Of a stretch of DNA of 64,000 nucleotides, positions 8,242-15,848 are shown piece by piece. The first letter of the stretch is position 1. Each line of letters begins with the position of its first letter. Origin of the DNA: Chryseobacterium oranimense. GTDB taxonomy: Bacteria > Bacteroidota > Bacteroidia > Flavobacteriales > Weeksellaceae. The stretch covers positions 744,001 through 808,000 of the forward strand of contig NZ_FQWT01000002.1 in NCBI RefSeq assembly GCF_900129755.1, in the 5' to 3' direction. A program made the position numbers and the translations under genes. The notes beneath the pieces are model-generated. The model was not told the DNA's origin. It was given only the letters and a program-made list of their open reading frames with translations, and did no database searches.

Positions 8242-9258
8242 ATGAAAAAAATGATGCAATTGCTGCTTACCTTTGTCGCTATAATTTCTTTTTCACAGTC
8301 AAAGGAAGCAATAAAATTTAAAGGAAATATTTTAAATTACACTGAAAATACTTATAAATCTTTCAAGGTAATTGATCAGAGAGAAGATAAACAAATTGGA
8401 ACGCTGCCTTTCGGAGAACAAAAAGAAATGAGAGAAGTTGTTTTCCCAACAACACCGGATAATGATTTTAGCGCATGGTATTTAAAGAGTAATCAAACGG
8501 GTGCATCAACTGAGTTTGTTATGGTCTTAAAAAGGCTGAAGCTTTCAACAGGAGGGTCTGATGGCAAAAAGACAGAAGGTAAATTAGATTTTTATGCTCA
8601 GACTTTTGCAAAAAACGGAGATAAGTATCAGTTTCTTTATAAAAAAGATACAGTATTTACTTTTTATGATAAAGAAGTTTCTGAACTGATGGTGAAAAAT
8701 ATTCCTTCTATTTTTTCAGTATTTATTAAAAAATCCTATTCATTAAATCCGGTGGGAAATTCAGTTTCGTTTAATGAGTTAGGAGATTACAGCAATTATG
8801 TAAATAATAATTATGCTGCTTTAAAGGAAGGGCAGTTAAAAGACGGAATTTATCTGGATTATATTTCATTCTTTAACCAAACTCCTGAGCCTGGGAGCTA
8901 TACTTTTGAGCTGAATAATAAAGGAGATATTACTAGGGCAGTGAAGGAAGAAAACGGAAAGAAAACTAAAATTCCTGCCCATAAAATGTTTGCTTATGTA
9001 GAAAACGGGAAAGCCCATAAAATGACATTCTCAGGCTTCCTTGACCTTGATAAAGATGAGAACGGCTTCTATATTACTGCCAATCGTGGGCATCTTTTCC
9101 CTGTACAAATGAACAGTACATATGGAATGTTTGGTTTAATTGGTGGAGTTGCCGGAGCAATAGAACAAGGGGCAAGACAGAAGAAAATGAAGAATGGAGA
9201 TGTTGGAAAAGTTTATATTGATTCTCTGACCGGAGAATATGATTTCCCTGACGAATAA
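8242..9258 (+). CDS. secreted protein of unknown function
   Basis: I do not recognise this 338-residue protein. From the ATG at 8242 it has a clear signal peptide (MKKMMQLLLTFVAIISFSQS), then a beta-rich body. A short Gly-rich hydrophobic segment (YGMFGLIGGVAGAIEQGARQ) near 300-320 precedes a charged end. The segment is too short and polar to be a sure membrane span. It has its own -7 element and no operon partner, and it ends near a small hairpin before lepA. It is probably periplasmic or outer-membrane associated. Confidence 0.7.
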   Translation: MKKMMQLLLTFVAIISFSQSKEAIKFKGNILNYTENTYKSFKVIDQREDKQIGTLPFGEQKEMREVVFPTTPDNDFSAWYLKSNQTGASTEFVMVLKRLKLSTGGSDGKKTEGKLDFYAQTFAKNGDKYQFLYKKDTVFTFYDKEVSELMVKNIPSIFSVFIKKSYSLNPVGNSVSFNELGDYSNYVNNNYAALKEGQLKDGIYLDYISFFNQTPEPGSYTFELNNKGDITRAVKEENGKKTKIPAHKMFAYVENGKAHKMTFSGFLDLDKDENGFYITANRGHLFPVQMNSTYGMFGLIGGVAGAIEQGARQKKMKNGDVGKVYIDSLTGEYDFPDE

Positions 9259-9283
9259 GAAATTTTTAATACGATGAATATAA

Positions 9284-9308
9284 GAGAGATAATCTCTCGC
9301 TTTTTTTT
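9284..9308 (+). terminator. terminator before lepA
   Basis: GAGAGA (9284-9289) pairs with TCTCTC (9293-9298), followed by GC and eight T. The T run overlaps the next -7 element by one base. Confidence 0.6.
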
Positions 9309-9315
9309 ATCTTTG
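9308..9315 (+). promoter_or_regulatory. -7 promoter element (TATCTTTG) of lepA
   Basis: TATCTTTG fits the Bacteroidota consensus and lies 19 bases before the lepA ATG. It starts at the end of the preceding terminator T run. Confidence 0.5.
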
Positions 9316-9334
9316 CAAATTACAACGTTCTTAA

Positions 9335-11131
9335 ATGAAAAACATACGAAATTTTTGCATAATCGCTCATATTGACCACGGTAAAAGTACTTTGGCAGAC
9401 CGTCTTTTGGAGTATACCAATACCGTTACCCAAAGAGAGTTGCAGTCTCAGACCCTGGATGATATGGATCTGGAGAAAGAACGTGGGATTACAATTAAGT
9501 CTCACGCTATTCAGATGGATTATGAGTATAAAGGAGAAAAATATATCTTAAACCTTATTGATACCCCGGGGCACGTAGACTTTTCTTACGAAGTTTCCCG
9601 TTCTATTGCTGCCTGTGAAGGTGCACTTCTTATTGTAGATGCTGCGCAGAGTATTCAGGCTCAAACTATCAGTAACCTGTATCTGGCTTTGGAAAATGAT
9701 TTAACGATCATTCCGATTCTTAATAAAATTGACCTTCCGTCTGCCAATCCTGAAGAAGTAACCGACGAGATTATGAATCTGATCGGATGCGACTATGATG
9801 ATGTTTTAAGAGTTTCAGGAAAAACAGGAGAAGGGGTTCATGATCTGCTTGAAAAAATTGTAGAAAGAATTCCTGCACCGGTAGGAGATCCGGATGCTCC
9901 GCTTCAGGCTTTGGTTTTCGACTCGGTTTACAACCCTTTCAGAGGAATCGAAGCTTATTTCAAAGTAGTAAACGGAAGCATTTCTAAAAATGAAAAGATT
10001 AAATTCTTTGCTACCGGTAAAGAATACGGAGCTGATGAAGTAGGAACACTGAAGCTAAAGCAGGTTCCGAAAAAGACAATCGGATGTGGAGACGTAGGAT
10101 ATCTGGTTTCCGGAATTAAAGATGCAAGAGAAGTAAAAGTAGGAGATACGATCACTTCTTTTGAAAAGCCTGCATCAGGGCCTATCGAAGGATTTGAAGA
10201 AGTAAAGCCGATGGTATTCGCCGGTATTTACCCTATCGATTCTGAAGATTTTGAGGAATTGAGATTCTCTCTTGAAAAATTAAGACTGAATGATGCTTCT
10301 TTGGTATTTGAACCGGAAAGTTCAGCTGCATTAGGATTCGGTTTCCGTTGCGGATTCCTGGGAATGCTTCACATGGAAATCGTTCAGGAGCGCCTTGACA
10401 GGGAATTCAACATGAATGTGATCACTACGGTACCCAACGTATCTTATTTCGGGTATTCCAAAAAAGATCCAGAAACTCCCATTCTGATCAATAACCCTTC
10501 AGAAATGATGGATCCTTCGATCATGGATAGAGTAGAGGAGCCGTTTATCAAAGCTTCCATTATTACAAAATCCGATTTCGTAGGAGCTGTAATGACCCTG
10601 TGTATCGAAAAGAGAGGAGAAATTGTTAACCAGAGTTATTTAACTTCGGAAAGAGTAGAGCTGGTCTTTAATATGCCTTTGGCAGAAGTGGTTTTCGACT
10701 TCTATGACAGATTGAAATCTATCTCCAAAGGTTATGCATCATTCGATTATCATCCGATCGGATTCAGAGCTTCCAAGCTTGTAAAAATGGATATCCTGAT
10801 CAACGGAGATATGGTAGATGCCCTTTCTTCACTTATCCACGACAGTAACGCATATTATATCGGTAAAAAAATGTGTGAAAAACTTCGCGAGCTGATCCCT
10901 AGACAACAGTTTGATATTGCTGTTCAGGCTGCATTGGGTACGAAAGTTATTGCAAGGGAAACCATCAAAGCTTTGAGAAAAGACGTTACCGCAAAATGTT
11001 ACGGAGGAGATATCTCCAGAAAACGTAAACTTCTTGAAAAGCAGAAAGAAGGTAAAAAGAAAATGAAGCAGATCGGAAGGGTAGAAGTCCCGCAGTCTGC
11101 ATTCATGGCAGTATTGAAACTAAACGATTAA
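9335..11131 (+). CDS. lepA: elongation factor 4 (LepA)
   Basis: The protein has 598 residues, the normal length. The G domain has AHIDHGKST (11-19), DTPGHVDF and NKIDLP, and the EF4-specific C-terminal domain follows ([25 protein letters not shown] near 555-580). LepA is a translational GTPase that acts on the ribosome, back-translocating or remodelling stalled complexes and aiding initiation and assembly. The gene stands alone with its own -7 element and a strong terminator. Confidence 0.97.
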   Translation: MKNIRNFCIIAHIDHGKSTLADRLLEYTNTVTQRELQSQTLDDMDLEKERGITIKSHAIQMDYEYKGEKYILNLIDTPGHVDFSYEVSRSIAACEGALLIVDAAQSIQAQTISNLYLALENDLTIIPILNKIDLPSANPEEVTDEIMNLIGCDYDDVLRVSGKTGEGVHDLLEKIVERIPAPVGDPDAPLQALVFDSVYNPFRGIEAYFKVVNGSISKNEKIKFFATGKEYGADEVGTLKLKQVPKKTIGCGDVGYLVSGIKDAREVKVGDTITSFEKPASGPIEGFEEVKPMVFAGIYPIDSEDFEELRFSLEKLRLNDASLVFEPESSAALGFGFRCGFLGMLHMEIVQERLDREFNMNVITTVPNVSYFGYSKKDPETPILINNPSEMMDPSIMDRVEEPFIKASIITKSDFVGAVMTLCIEKRGEIVNQSYLTSERVELVFNMPLAEVVFDFYDRLKSISKGYASFDYHPIGFRASKLVKMDILINGDMVDALSSLIHDSNAYYIGKKMCEKLRELIPRQQFDIAVQAALGTKVIARETIKALRKDVTAKCYGGDISRKRKLLEKQKEGKKKMKQIGRVEVPQSAFMAVLKLND

Positions 11132-11136
11132 TATAA

Positions 11137-11167
11137 AAAAGACCGGTAAATTTTTACCGGTCTTTTT
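11137..11167. terminator. bidirectional terminator after lepA
   Basis: A GACCGGTAAA/TTTACCGGTC stem (11141-11150 with 11153-11162) is flanked by A and T runs. It can serve lepA and the converging small membrane gene. Confidence 0.8.
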
Positions 11168-11171
11168 ATTT

Positions 11172-11381
11172 TCAGAAATTACGCTGCTTCTCAGTCAGAT
11201 TGGCTTGTATTACCAGTGCTCCGAGACCGAGAATAACTTCAGCAATTCCCAATGTTCTTACAAGATTGATCCCGCATACGAGACATTCAGGTTCAGGAAA
11301 AGGCTTTTTCCCTACAACAATGATCAAAACTCCTCCTATGATGATAATGACCACGATAAAGGCTCTTAATAGTGTTTTCAT
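11172..11381 (-). CDS. small membrane protein of unknown function
   Basis: The ATG at 11381 gives 69 residues; an upstream ATG at 11450 would add a hydrophobic but poorly placed 23-residue extension. It has two hydrophobic segments, one near 5-25 (AFIVVIIIIGGVLIIVV) and one near 45-60 (LGIAEVILGLGALVI). Between them is a loop holding ECLVC, a Cys-x-x-Cys pair. The topology suggests a small inner-membrane protein with a short exposed Cys pair. I do not recognise the family. Confidence 0.55.
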   Translation of the reverse strand: MKTLLRAFIVVIIIIGGVLIIVVGKKPFPEPECLVCGINLVRTLGIAEVILGLGALVIQANLTEKQRNF

Positions 11382-11520
11382 GATGGTATAAATTTTATTT
11401 CTTATACCAAAGTTGAGTATATCTGCCAGGAAATTGATAATGAAAAACACTGTTTCGTGCTAGTGATTTCACTTGTTTTTATTTCTTTGTTTTTGCAGGA
11501 GTTGTTTCATTTATAAATTG

Positions 11521-11528
11521 TACCTTTG
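11521..11528 (+). promoter_or_regulatory. -7 promoter element (TACCTTTG) of the NrtR-like gene, overlapped by an operator
   Basis: TACCTTTG lies 23 bases before the ATG. Its last four bases are also the first four of the 21-bp palindrome at 11525-11545. A TTG at 11502-11504 is a weak -33 candidate at 16 bases. Confidence 0.6.
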
Positions 11529-11545
11529 TGTATTCATAACGCAAA
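11525..11545 (+). promoter_or_regulatory. operator copy A of the ADP-ribose island regulator
   Basis: This imperfect palindrome reads TTTGTGT-N7-ACGCAAA. It covers the end of the -7 element and the expected transcription start of the regulator gene, which fits autorepression. Three related copies lie at 12382-12402, 12437-12457 and 12587-12607. Confidence 0.7.
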
Positions 11546-11551
11546 CTAAAT

Positions 11552-12247
11552 ATGGGATCTCCAAAAAAAATTCAGGATATAAAAGTAGCTGTTGATGCTG
11601 TTATTTTTGGGTATTTTGATAAACAGGACCTTCAGATTCTATTGATTAAAAGAAAAATTGATCCGTTCAAAGGAGGCTGGGCACTTCCCGGCGGGCTTGT
11701 TCTGGATGATGAAAACCTGGATGATGCCGTGAAAAGAGAGCTCTATGAAGAAGCGGGCATAAAGCCTGATTTTTTGGAACAACTCTATACTTTTGGCAAC
11801 GTAGGCCGTGATCCAAGAAACAGGGTGATTTCTGTGGCTTATCTCGGCCTTGTGAACCCTTCCTATCATGAACTCTTTGCAGACTCTGATGCAGAAGACG
11901 CCCAATGGTTCAGTGTGAATAAACTTCCGTCACTTGCTTTTGATCATAAATCAATCATTGATATTGCGTTAAAAAGGCTCCGTACCAAGCTTCAGTATCA
12001 GCCTATCGGCTTTAATCTCCTGAATGAAGAATTCCCTTTTTCAGATCTCGAAAATCTCTACAGAACCATTCTCGGCCGAGAAATAGACCGCAGAAACTTC
12101 CGTAAAAAGATCATGAGTTACGGCTTGCTCAATGAGACGGAGCATGTGAAAAAAGAAGGAAGCGGCAGACCCGGTAAACTCTTTACCTTCAACCAGGAAA
12201 AATATGAAGAACTTGAAAAAGAGGGCTTCTATTTCGAGATCAAATAG
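11552..12247 (+). CDS. NrtR-like regulator: Nudix domain plus winged helix
   Basis: The 231-residue protein has a Nudix fold at about 10-140 and a C-terminal winged helix at about 150-231 (NFRKKIMSYGLL, then GRPGKLFTF). This is the architecture of NrtR, a repressor of NAD-metabolism genes that is released by ADP-ribose. The Nudix box at 48-70 is fully canonical (Gly48, Glu54, Arg62-Glu63, Glu66-Glu67, Gly69), so the protein may also hydrolyse ADP-ribose or a related dinucleotide. Its promoter carries a 21-bp palindrome that recurs three times before the next genes, so it probably controls itself and the island. Direct proof of binding is lacking. Confidence 0.87.
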   Translation: MGSPKKIQDIKVAVDAVIFGYFDKQDLQILLIKRKIDPFKGGWALPGGLVLDDENLDDAVKRELYEEAGIKPDFLEQLYTFGNVGRDPRNRVISVAYLGLVNPSYHELFADSDAEDAQWFSVNKLPSLAFDHKSIIDIALKRLRTKLQYQPIGFNLLNEEFPFSDLENLYRTILGREIDRRNFRKKIMSYGLLNETEHVKKEGSGRPGKLFTFNQEKYEELEKEGFYFEIK

Positions 12248-12381
12248 TCCTCATCCCAATACTTTTTGCAATTAGAATAAACTTAAAACGATAAGCTTAA
12301 TAGTCTTCCTTATCTAATTCGTGTAATATTATTGTTTAGTGTAAATAAATTAAAATTATTGAAAACCAGTAAGTTAATTTA

Positions 12382-12402
12382 ATAGCGTAAAAATAACACA
12401 AA
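12382..12402 (-). promoter_or_regulatory. operator copy B
   Basis: Read on the minus strand this is TTTGTGT-N7-ACGCTAT. It matches copies A, C and D in both half-sites and lies just upstream of the -33 element at 12408-12411. Confidence 0.6.
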
Positions 12403-12407
12403 ATAAA

Positions 12408-12440
12408 TTTGCTTTATAAAATGATATTGTTTTACATTTG
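12408..12440 (+). promoter_or_regulatory. promoter of the ADP-ribose island
   Basis: A TTTG at 12408-12411 is separated by 21 bases from TACATTTG at 12433-12440, a good Bacteroidota -33/-7 pair. Transcription should start near 12445 and run through the whole island. The end of the -7 box is shared with operator C. Confidence 0.65.
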
Positions 12441-12457
12441 TGTATAAATAACGCAAT
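12437..12457 (+). promoter_or_regulatory. operator copy C
   Basis: TTTGTGT-N7-ACGCAAT overlaps the -7 element and ends just before the ATG of the 29-codon frame. It has the same arrangement as copy A before the regulator gene. Confidence 0.7.
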
Positions 12458-12458
12458 C

Positions 12459-12548
12459 ATGAAATACACTTTACAAAATACCATTGAAAGATTTCGGAAA
12501 GAAGAACTTGAATTTCTGTTTTTCCGAGAGTGCATTGTAAGAAAATAA
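12459..12548 (+). CDS. possible 29-residue peptide at the head of the ADP-ribose island
   Basis: The frame starts 2 bases after operator C and about 14 bases after the predicted transcription start. It reads MKYTLQNTIERFRKEELEF and then a short FFREC-containing end, a plausible amphipathic helix with net positive charge. It ends 38 bases before operator D. It could be a real micropeptide, a leader peptide, or chance. No homologue is recognised. Confidence 0.4.
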   Translation: MKYTLQNTIERFRKEELEFLFFRECIVRK

Positions 12549-12586
12549 ATCCTTTACAGGAATAGGCATTATTATGTCAGCTTTAT

Positions 12587-12607
12587 TTAGCGTAAAAACA
12601 ACACAAA
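12587..12607 (-). promoter_or_regulatory. operator copy D
   Basis: Read on the minus strand this is TTTGTGT-N7-ACGCTAA. It lies 16 bases before the ATG at 12624 with no -7 element on the plus strand, so it may act as a roadblock or a looping partner for copy C. Confidence 0.65.
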
Positions 12608-12623
12608 TAAATAAATTTAAAAG

Positions 12624-12959
12624 ATGGAAGCTGAGTTAAAACCAAGATTTATTGAGTCATTACAGAGAAATAATGACCAGATCAGAGAAGATCGGGCCCG
12701 TACCATCGGAGCAGATTCCGAATTGCTTTACAGGCGCAGGATAGAAGACATCGAACTTAAAATAAAAAGGCTGGAACGGGAACAGGAAGGGCTTATTGAT
12801 ATCAGCCCGTTAGACAGGAACAGCTTAACCTTTGCGGATTTTCAGCCGGAAACATTTGTTCAGAAAGACATAGAATTATCATTAACAATCAGAAATTTAA
12901 ATATTCAGCTGGAAGTTGCAGTAAAAAGATTTGAATATTTATTCGGTAAAACATTTTAA
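12624..12959 (+). CDS. coiled-coil protein of unknown function, first full gene of the island
   Basis: The protein has 111 residues and no family I recognise. It is soluble, rich in Arg/Glu/Leu/Ile, and has a likely coiled coil at about 35-60 (RRRIEDIELKIKRLEREQ) and a second helix near 80-105 (ELSLTIRNLNIQLEVAVKRFEYLF). Its stop codon is two bases before the start of the VWA gene, so the two products are probably made together and may interact. It starts 16 bases after operator D. Confidence 0.7.
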   Translation: MEAELKPRFIESLQRNNDQIREDRARTIGADSELLYRRRIEDIELKIKRLEREQEGLIDISPLDRNSLTFADFQPETFVQKDIELSLTIRNLNIQLEVAVKRFEYLFGKTF

Positions 12960-12961
12960 TC

Positions 12962-13816
12962 ATGGGAAGTACAAGATACGATATGAATGCTCGTTTTGAC
13001 AGAGCAAGAAAAGCAGGTTACGGTTTTAAATCCGCAGGGGAGATTTTCACTCAGAATGCATTGGGAAGAGCTCATGAATCTATGAACCCAAAAGGCATTT
13101 CTTTCAGGGAATCAAGAGATTCCGAGGTACATCCGGACTCTGTTCCTATTATTTTAGGACTGGATGTAACGGGCAGTATGGGGCATATTCCTCACGAGCT
13201 TATAAAAGAAGGGCTTCCCAAATTAATGGGCGGAATTATCCAGGGCGGTGTTCCGGATCCGGCCCTCTTATTTCTTGGAATAGGGGATCATGAGTGTGAC
13301 AGCTATCCTTTACAGGTAGGTCAGTTTGAATCCGGTGACGAAGAGCTGGATATGTGGCTTACCCGAACGTATATTGAATCCGGCGGTGGTGGAAATGCAG
13401 GGGAAAGTTATCTTCTGGCGTGGTATTTTGCCGCTTTTCATACCCGAACCGATGCTTTTGAAAAAAGAAACCAAAAAGGGATTTTATTTACAGTAGGTGA
13501 CGAGCCTTGCTTAAAAACACTTCCCGCTTCAGCGATCAGAGAAATTATGGGATCCGGACAGCATACCTACACCCATTATGAATTACTGGCGGAGGCAAGA
13601 AAAAAATATGAAGTTTACCACATCAGTGTTCTGCATTCAGAACAGGCGATGAGAGCAGATAGAGGCTGGAAGGAATTGCTGGGTCAAAATTGTCTCTCAA
13701 TAGCCGATCACAGGGAAATTCCTGACGTTATTAAAGGAATTATTTGCGATACTTTTAAAAATGGAACTTCAGGAACAGCAGATAATACAGGATTTGATCA
13801 TATTCAAATGTTTTAA
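12962..13816 (+). CDS. VWA-domain protein of the ADP-ribose island
   Basis: The 284-residue protein contains a von Willebrand factor A-like domain from about residue 62. The MIDAS loop is LGLDVTGSMG, with metal ligands Asp68, Thr70 and Ser72. Further signs are LLFLGIGDHECDSYPLQVGQF, the Gly-rich GGGGNAGES near 140-150, and FTVGDEP. There is no signal peptide, so it is cytoplasmic. The first 60 residues are polar (Arg/Asn/Gly rich). VWA domains usually bind a partner through Mg2+, and such proteins often scaffold AAA+ or modification systems, but no ATPase is adjacent here. Only 3 bases separate it from the PurA-like gene. Confidence 0.82.
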   Translation: MGSTRYDMNARFDRARKAGYGFKSAGEIFTQNALGRAHESMNPKGISFRESRDSEVHPDSVPIILGLDVTGSMGHIPHELIKEGLPKLMGGIIQGGVPDPALLFLGIGDHECDSYPLQVGQFESGDEELDMWLTRTYIESGGGGNAGESYLLAWYFAAFHTRTDAFEKRNQKGILFTVGDEPCLKTLPASAIREIMGSGQHTYTHYELLAEARKKYEVYHISVLHSEQAMRADRGWKELLGQNCLSIADHREIPDVIKGIICDTFKNGTSGTADNTGFDHIQMF

Positions 13817-13819
13817 GTC

Positions 13820-14890
13820 ATGAAAAAGGCACAAATAGTAATAGGGCTGGGTTTCGGTGATGAAGGAAAGGGAATCACAACGGATTTTCTGGCACAGCAA
13901 CACCCGGAATCTGTGGTCATAAGGTTTTCCGGGGGACAGCAGGCGGCACATACCGTAATGATTGATGATAAAAAGCATATTCATTCCAGCTTTGGAAGCG
14001 GGGCACTTCGGGGATTACCGTCTTATTTTACGGAGCATTGCACCATTCATCCTGTTTTTCTTTTAAATGAAAGAGAGGAATTAATACAAAAAAACGGAAA
14101 TGTAGAGCTGCATATTCACCCTTTAGTCAAGGTCACTACTCCATTCGATGTCTGGCAAAACAGGATCGATACAAAAAATCTGGATCACGGAACCTGCGGA
14201 AAAGGCATTGGTGCTACCATGAAAAGACACGAAAGCCCTTATAAACTATTTGCTGTCGATTTAATAGCACCAAGAGCAATGCTGATTGAGAAATTGAAGG
14301 GAATAGCCTATTACTATGGCTTTATGGAGAAAGAACAGATAGAAGAAGCTCTGAATGATTTTGTGCAGGCAGTGGATGAAATTGACTGGAAAATAAGTGA
14401 TTATAGCTATCTGAACACATTCGAAAACCTCATTTTTGAAGGAAGCCAAGGGATTCTTCTCGATATGGATCATGGGATATTCCCCAATGTGACCTATGCC
14501 AATACCACTTCTAAAAATGCATACGAAATCTGCAGGCTGCTGAAAATAGAGAATATTGCAATGTATTATGTGACCCGCATCTATTCCACCCGTCATGGAA
14601 GCGGCTGGATGAGCAATGAGAAGGAATTGAAACTGGAAAATAATCAGGAGGAAACCTGCGTATTTAATGACTACCAGAAAGACCTTAGATTAGGTGATCT
14701 GGATTATGATTTACTGAATTATGCTCTTCTTGTGGATGGAGCTTATGTCAAGGCAACTAAAAAGAACCTGGTCGTAACTTGCCTGGATCAGATTGATGAA
14801 CAGTTTAAATCACAGAACATAAGTCAGGAATTTGATAGAATTTATGGCTCATATTCTCCGTATTCAAAAGATTTTAAACCAATTTTTTAA
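13820..14890 (+). CDS. adenylosuccinate synthetase-like (PurA superfamily) enzyme, diverged
   Basis: This 356-residue protein is about 70 residues shorter than PurA. It keeps the GTP loop GFGDEGKG (11-18, with the catalytic Asp14 and Lys17), the general His44 in GGQQAAHT (normally GGxNAGHT), GTCGKGIG at 124-131, the glutamine loop EGSQGILLDMDHG (207-219) and NVTYANTT (223-230). The TTGRPRR loop that binds aspartate and IMP in PurA is replaced by YSTRHGSGW near 255-263. It may therefore activate and condense other partners, for instance an oxo-purine or ADP-ribose product, but the reaction is unknown. Its place inside the island argues against a housekeeping purine role. Confidence 0.8.
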   Translation: MKKAQIVIGLGFGDEGKGITTDFLAQQHPESVVIRFSGGQQAAHTVMIDDKKHIHSSFGSGALRGLPSYFTEHCTIHPVFLLNEREELIQKNGNVELHIHPLVKVTTPFDVWQNRIDTKNLDHGTCGKGIGATMKRHESPYKLFAVDLIAPRAMLIEKLKGIAYYYGFMEKEQIEEALNDFVQAVDEIDWKISDYSYLNTFENLIFEGSQGILLDMDHGIFPNVTYANTTSKNAYEICRLLKIENIAMYYVTRIYSTRHGSGWMSNEKELKLENNQEETCVFNDYQKDLRLGDLDYDLLNYALLVDGAYVKATKKNLVVTCLDQIDEQFKSQNISQEFDRIYGSYSPYSKDFKPIF

Positions 14891-14929
14891 CCAAATAATG
14901 GCTTATATTTGATAGAGCCGATACATTAA

Positions 14930-15349
14930 ATGATGAATACAAAAACATTATACAGACCGGTAGGTGAAAAAGAAATGATCCTGATTGCAGAAAATGGTTA
15001 TAAAAAATTTCCGCCAAGACTGGAATGGCAGCCTATCTTTTATCCTGTTCTGGATGAAAGCTACGCTTCAGAAATTGCTGAAAAATGGAACACAAGGGAT
15101 GAAGCCGGGAATTATCTTGGTTTTGTAACAAAATTTAATGTAAAGGAAGAAACAGCCAATCAGTATCCAGCACAGAATGTTGGAGCCAGAAATCATAATG
15201 AATTGTGGGTTCCGTCTGAAGAACTGGATGATTTTAATGATGCGATTGTGGGAGAGATAGAGGTGATCAGGATGTTTGTGGGGAAAGATTTTAAAAGATC
15301 CGGGAATACTGAAATTAATAGCCTTATTGTAAAGATGCAGGAAAGATGA
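14930..15349 (+). CDS. small ART-like protein (type often labelled ADP-ribosylation/crystallin J1)
   Basis: The 139-residue protein begins TLYRPVGEKEMILIAENG, followed by FPPRL, IFYPVL, IAEKWNT, GFVTKFNV and ELWVPSEELDDFNDAIVGEIEVI. Proteins of this pattern are commonly labelled ADP-ribosylation/crystallin J1. The opening strand with Arg, a central aromatic strand and a final Glu-hydrophobic-Val-Pro strand resemble the three core elements of the ADP-ribosyltransferase fold; this is my inference. It could attach or remove ADP-ribose on an unknown target. The next macrodomain gene overlaps its stop by 4 bases. Confidence 0.6.
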   Translation: MMNTKTLYRPVGEKEMILIAENGYKKFPPRLEWQPIFYPVLDESYASEIAEKWNTRDEAGNYLGFVTKFNVKEETANQYPAQNVGARNHNELWVPSEELDDFNDAIVGEIEVIRMFVGKDFKRSGNTEINSLIVKMQER

Positions 15350-15819
15350 AAAAGATAACCTACCTGAAAGGAGATGCAACAAATCCTTCAACAAAAGGAA
15401 ATAAAATTATTGCTCACATCTGTAATGATATTGGAGGCTGGGGAAAGGGCTTTGTTGTAGCAATTTCTAAAAAATGGAAGCAACCTGAAAAAGAATATCG
15501 AAAATGGTTTAAAAGTGAAGAGGGGTTTAATCTTGGCGAAATTCAGATTGTTGAGGTTGAATCGGATATATGGGTTTGCAATATGATTGGACAGCATAAA
15601 ACTGTTACACATTCAGTTAAAGTTCCGCCGATAAGATATGATGCAGTAGAAAAATGTCTGGAAAAATTATCTCATGCAGCTTTACAATTTGATGCTGAAG
15701 TACATATGCCTAGGATTGGCAGCGGATTGGCAGGAGGAAAATGGGAGAAAATTGAACCAATTATTCATAAAACATTGCTTACAAATAATGTGTCGGTATA
15801 TGTTTATGATTTTGAATAA
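15346..15819 (+). CDS. macrodomain protein, ALC1/TARG1-like class
   Basis: The 157-residue macrodomain opens with ITYLKGDATNP and carries IIAHICNDIGGWGKGFV and HMPRIGSGLAGGKWEKI. Those features place it with the ALC1/TARG1/Poa1-like class rather than MacroD. TARG1 uses an Asp in its GCGLDGLQW loop to release ADP-ribose from Glu/Asp; here that position is Ala. It may thus bind ADP-ribose or process ADP-ribose-1''-phosphate (the product that follows KptA action) rather than act as TARG1 does. It is translationally coupled to the preceding gene. Confidence 0.85.
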   Translation: MKKITYLKGDATNPSTKGNKIIAHICNDIGGWGKGFVVAISKKWKQPEKEYRKWFKSEEGFNLGEIQIVEVESDIWVCNMIGQHKTVTHSVKVPPIRYDAVEKCLEKLSHAALQFDAEVHMPRIGSGLAGGKWEKIEPIIHKTLLTNNVSVYVYDFE

Positions 15820-15848
15820 GAAACTTACTCGATTTATTTGAAAATGTT

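Larger units (their letters stand above)
12248..12623 (+). other. regulatory intergenic region of the ADP-ribose island
   Basis: This 376-base AT-rich stretch holds three operator-like palindromes (B, C, D), one good promoter (TTTG-N21-TACATTTG at 12408-12440) and a 29-codon open frame. A degenerate left half-site (TTTAGTGTAAATAAA) is seen near 12335-12350. No terminator lies between the promoter and the gene at 12624. Confidence 0.7.

Noticed and set aside
13820..14890. Housekeeping purA
   Set aside because: Too short, altered IMP/aspartate loop, and embedded in an ADP-ribose operon. A direct test is still needed.
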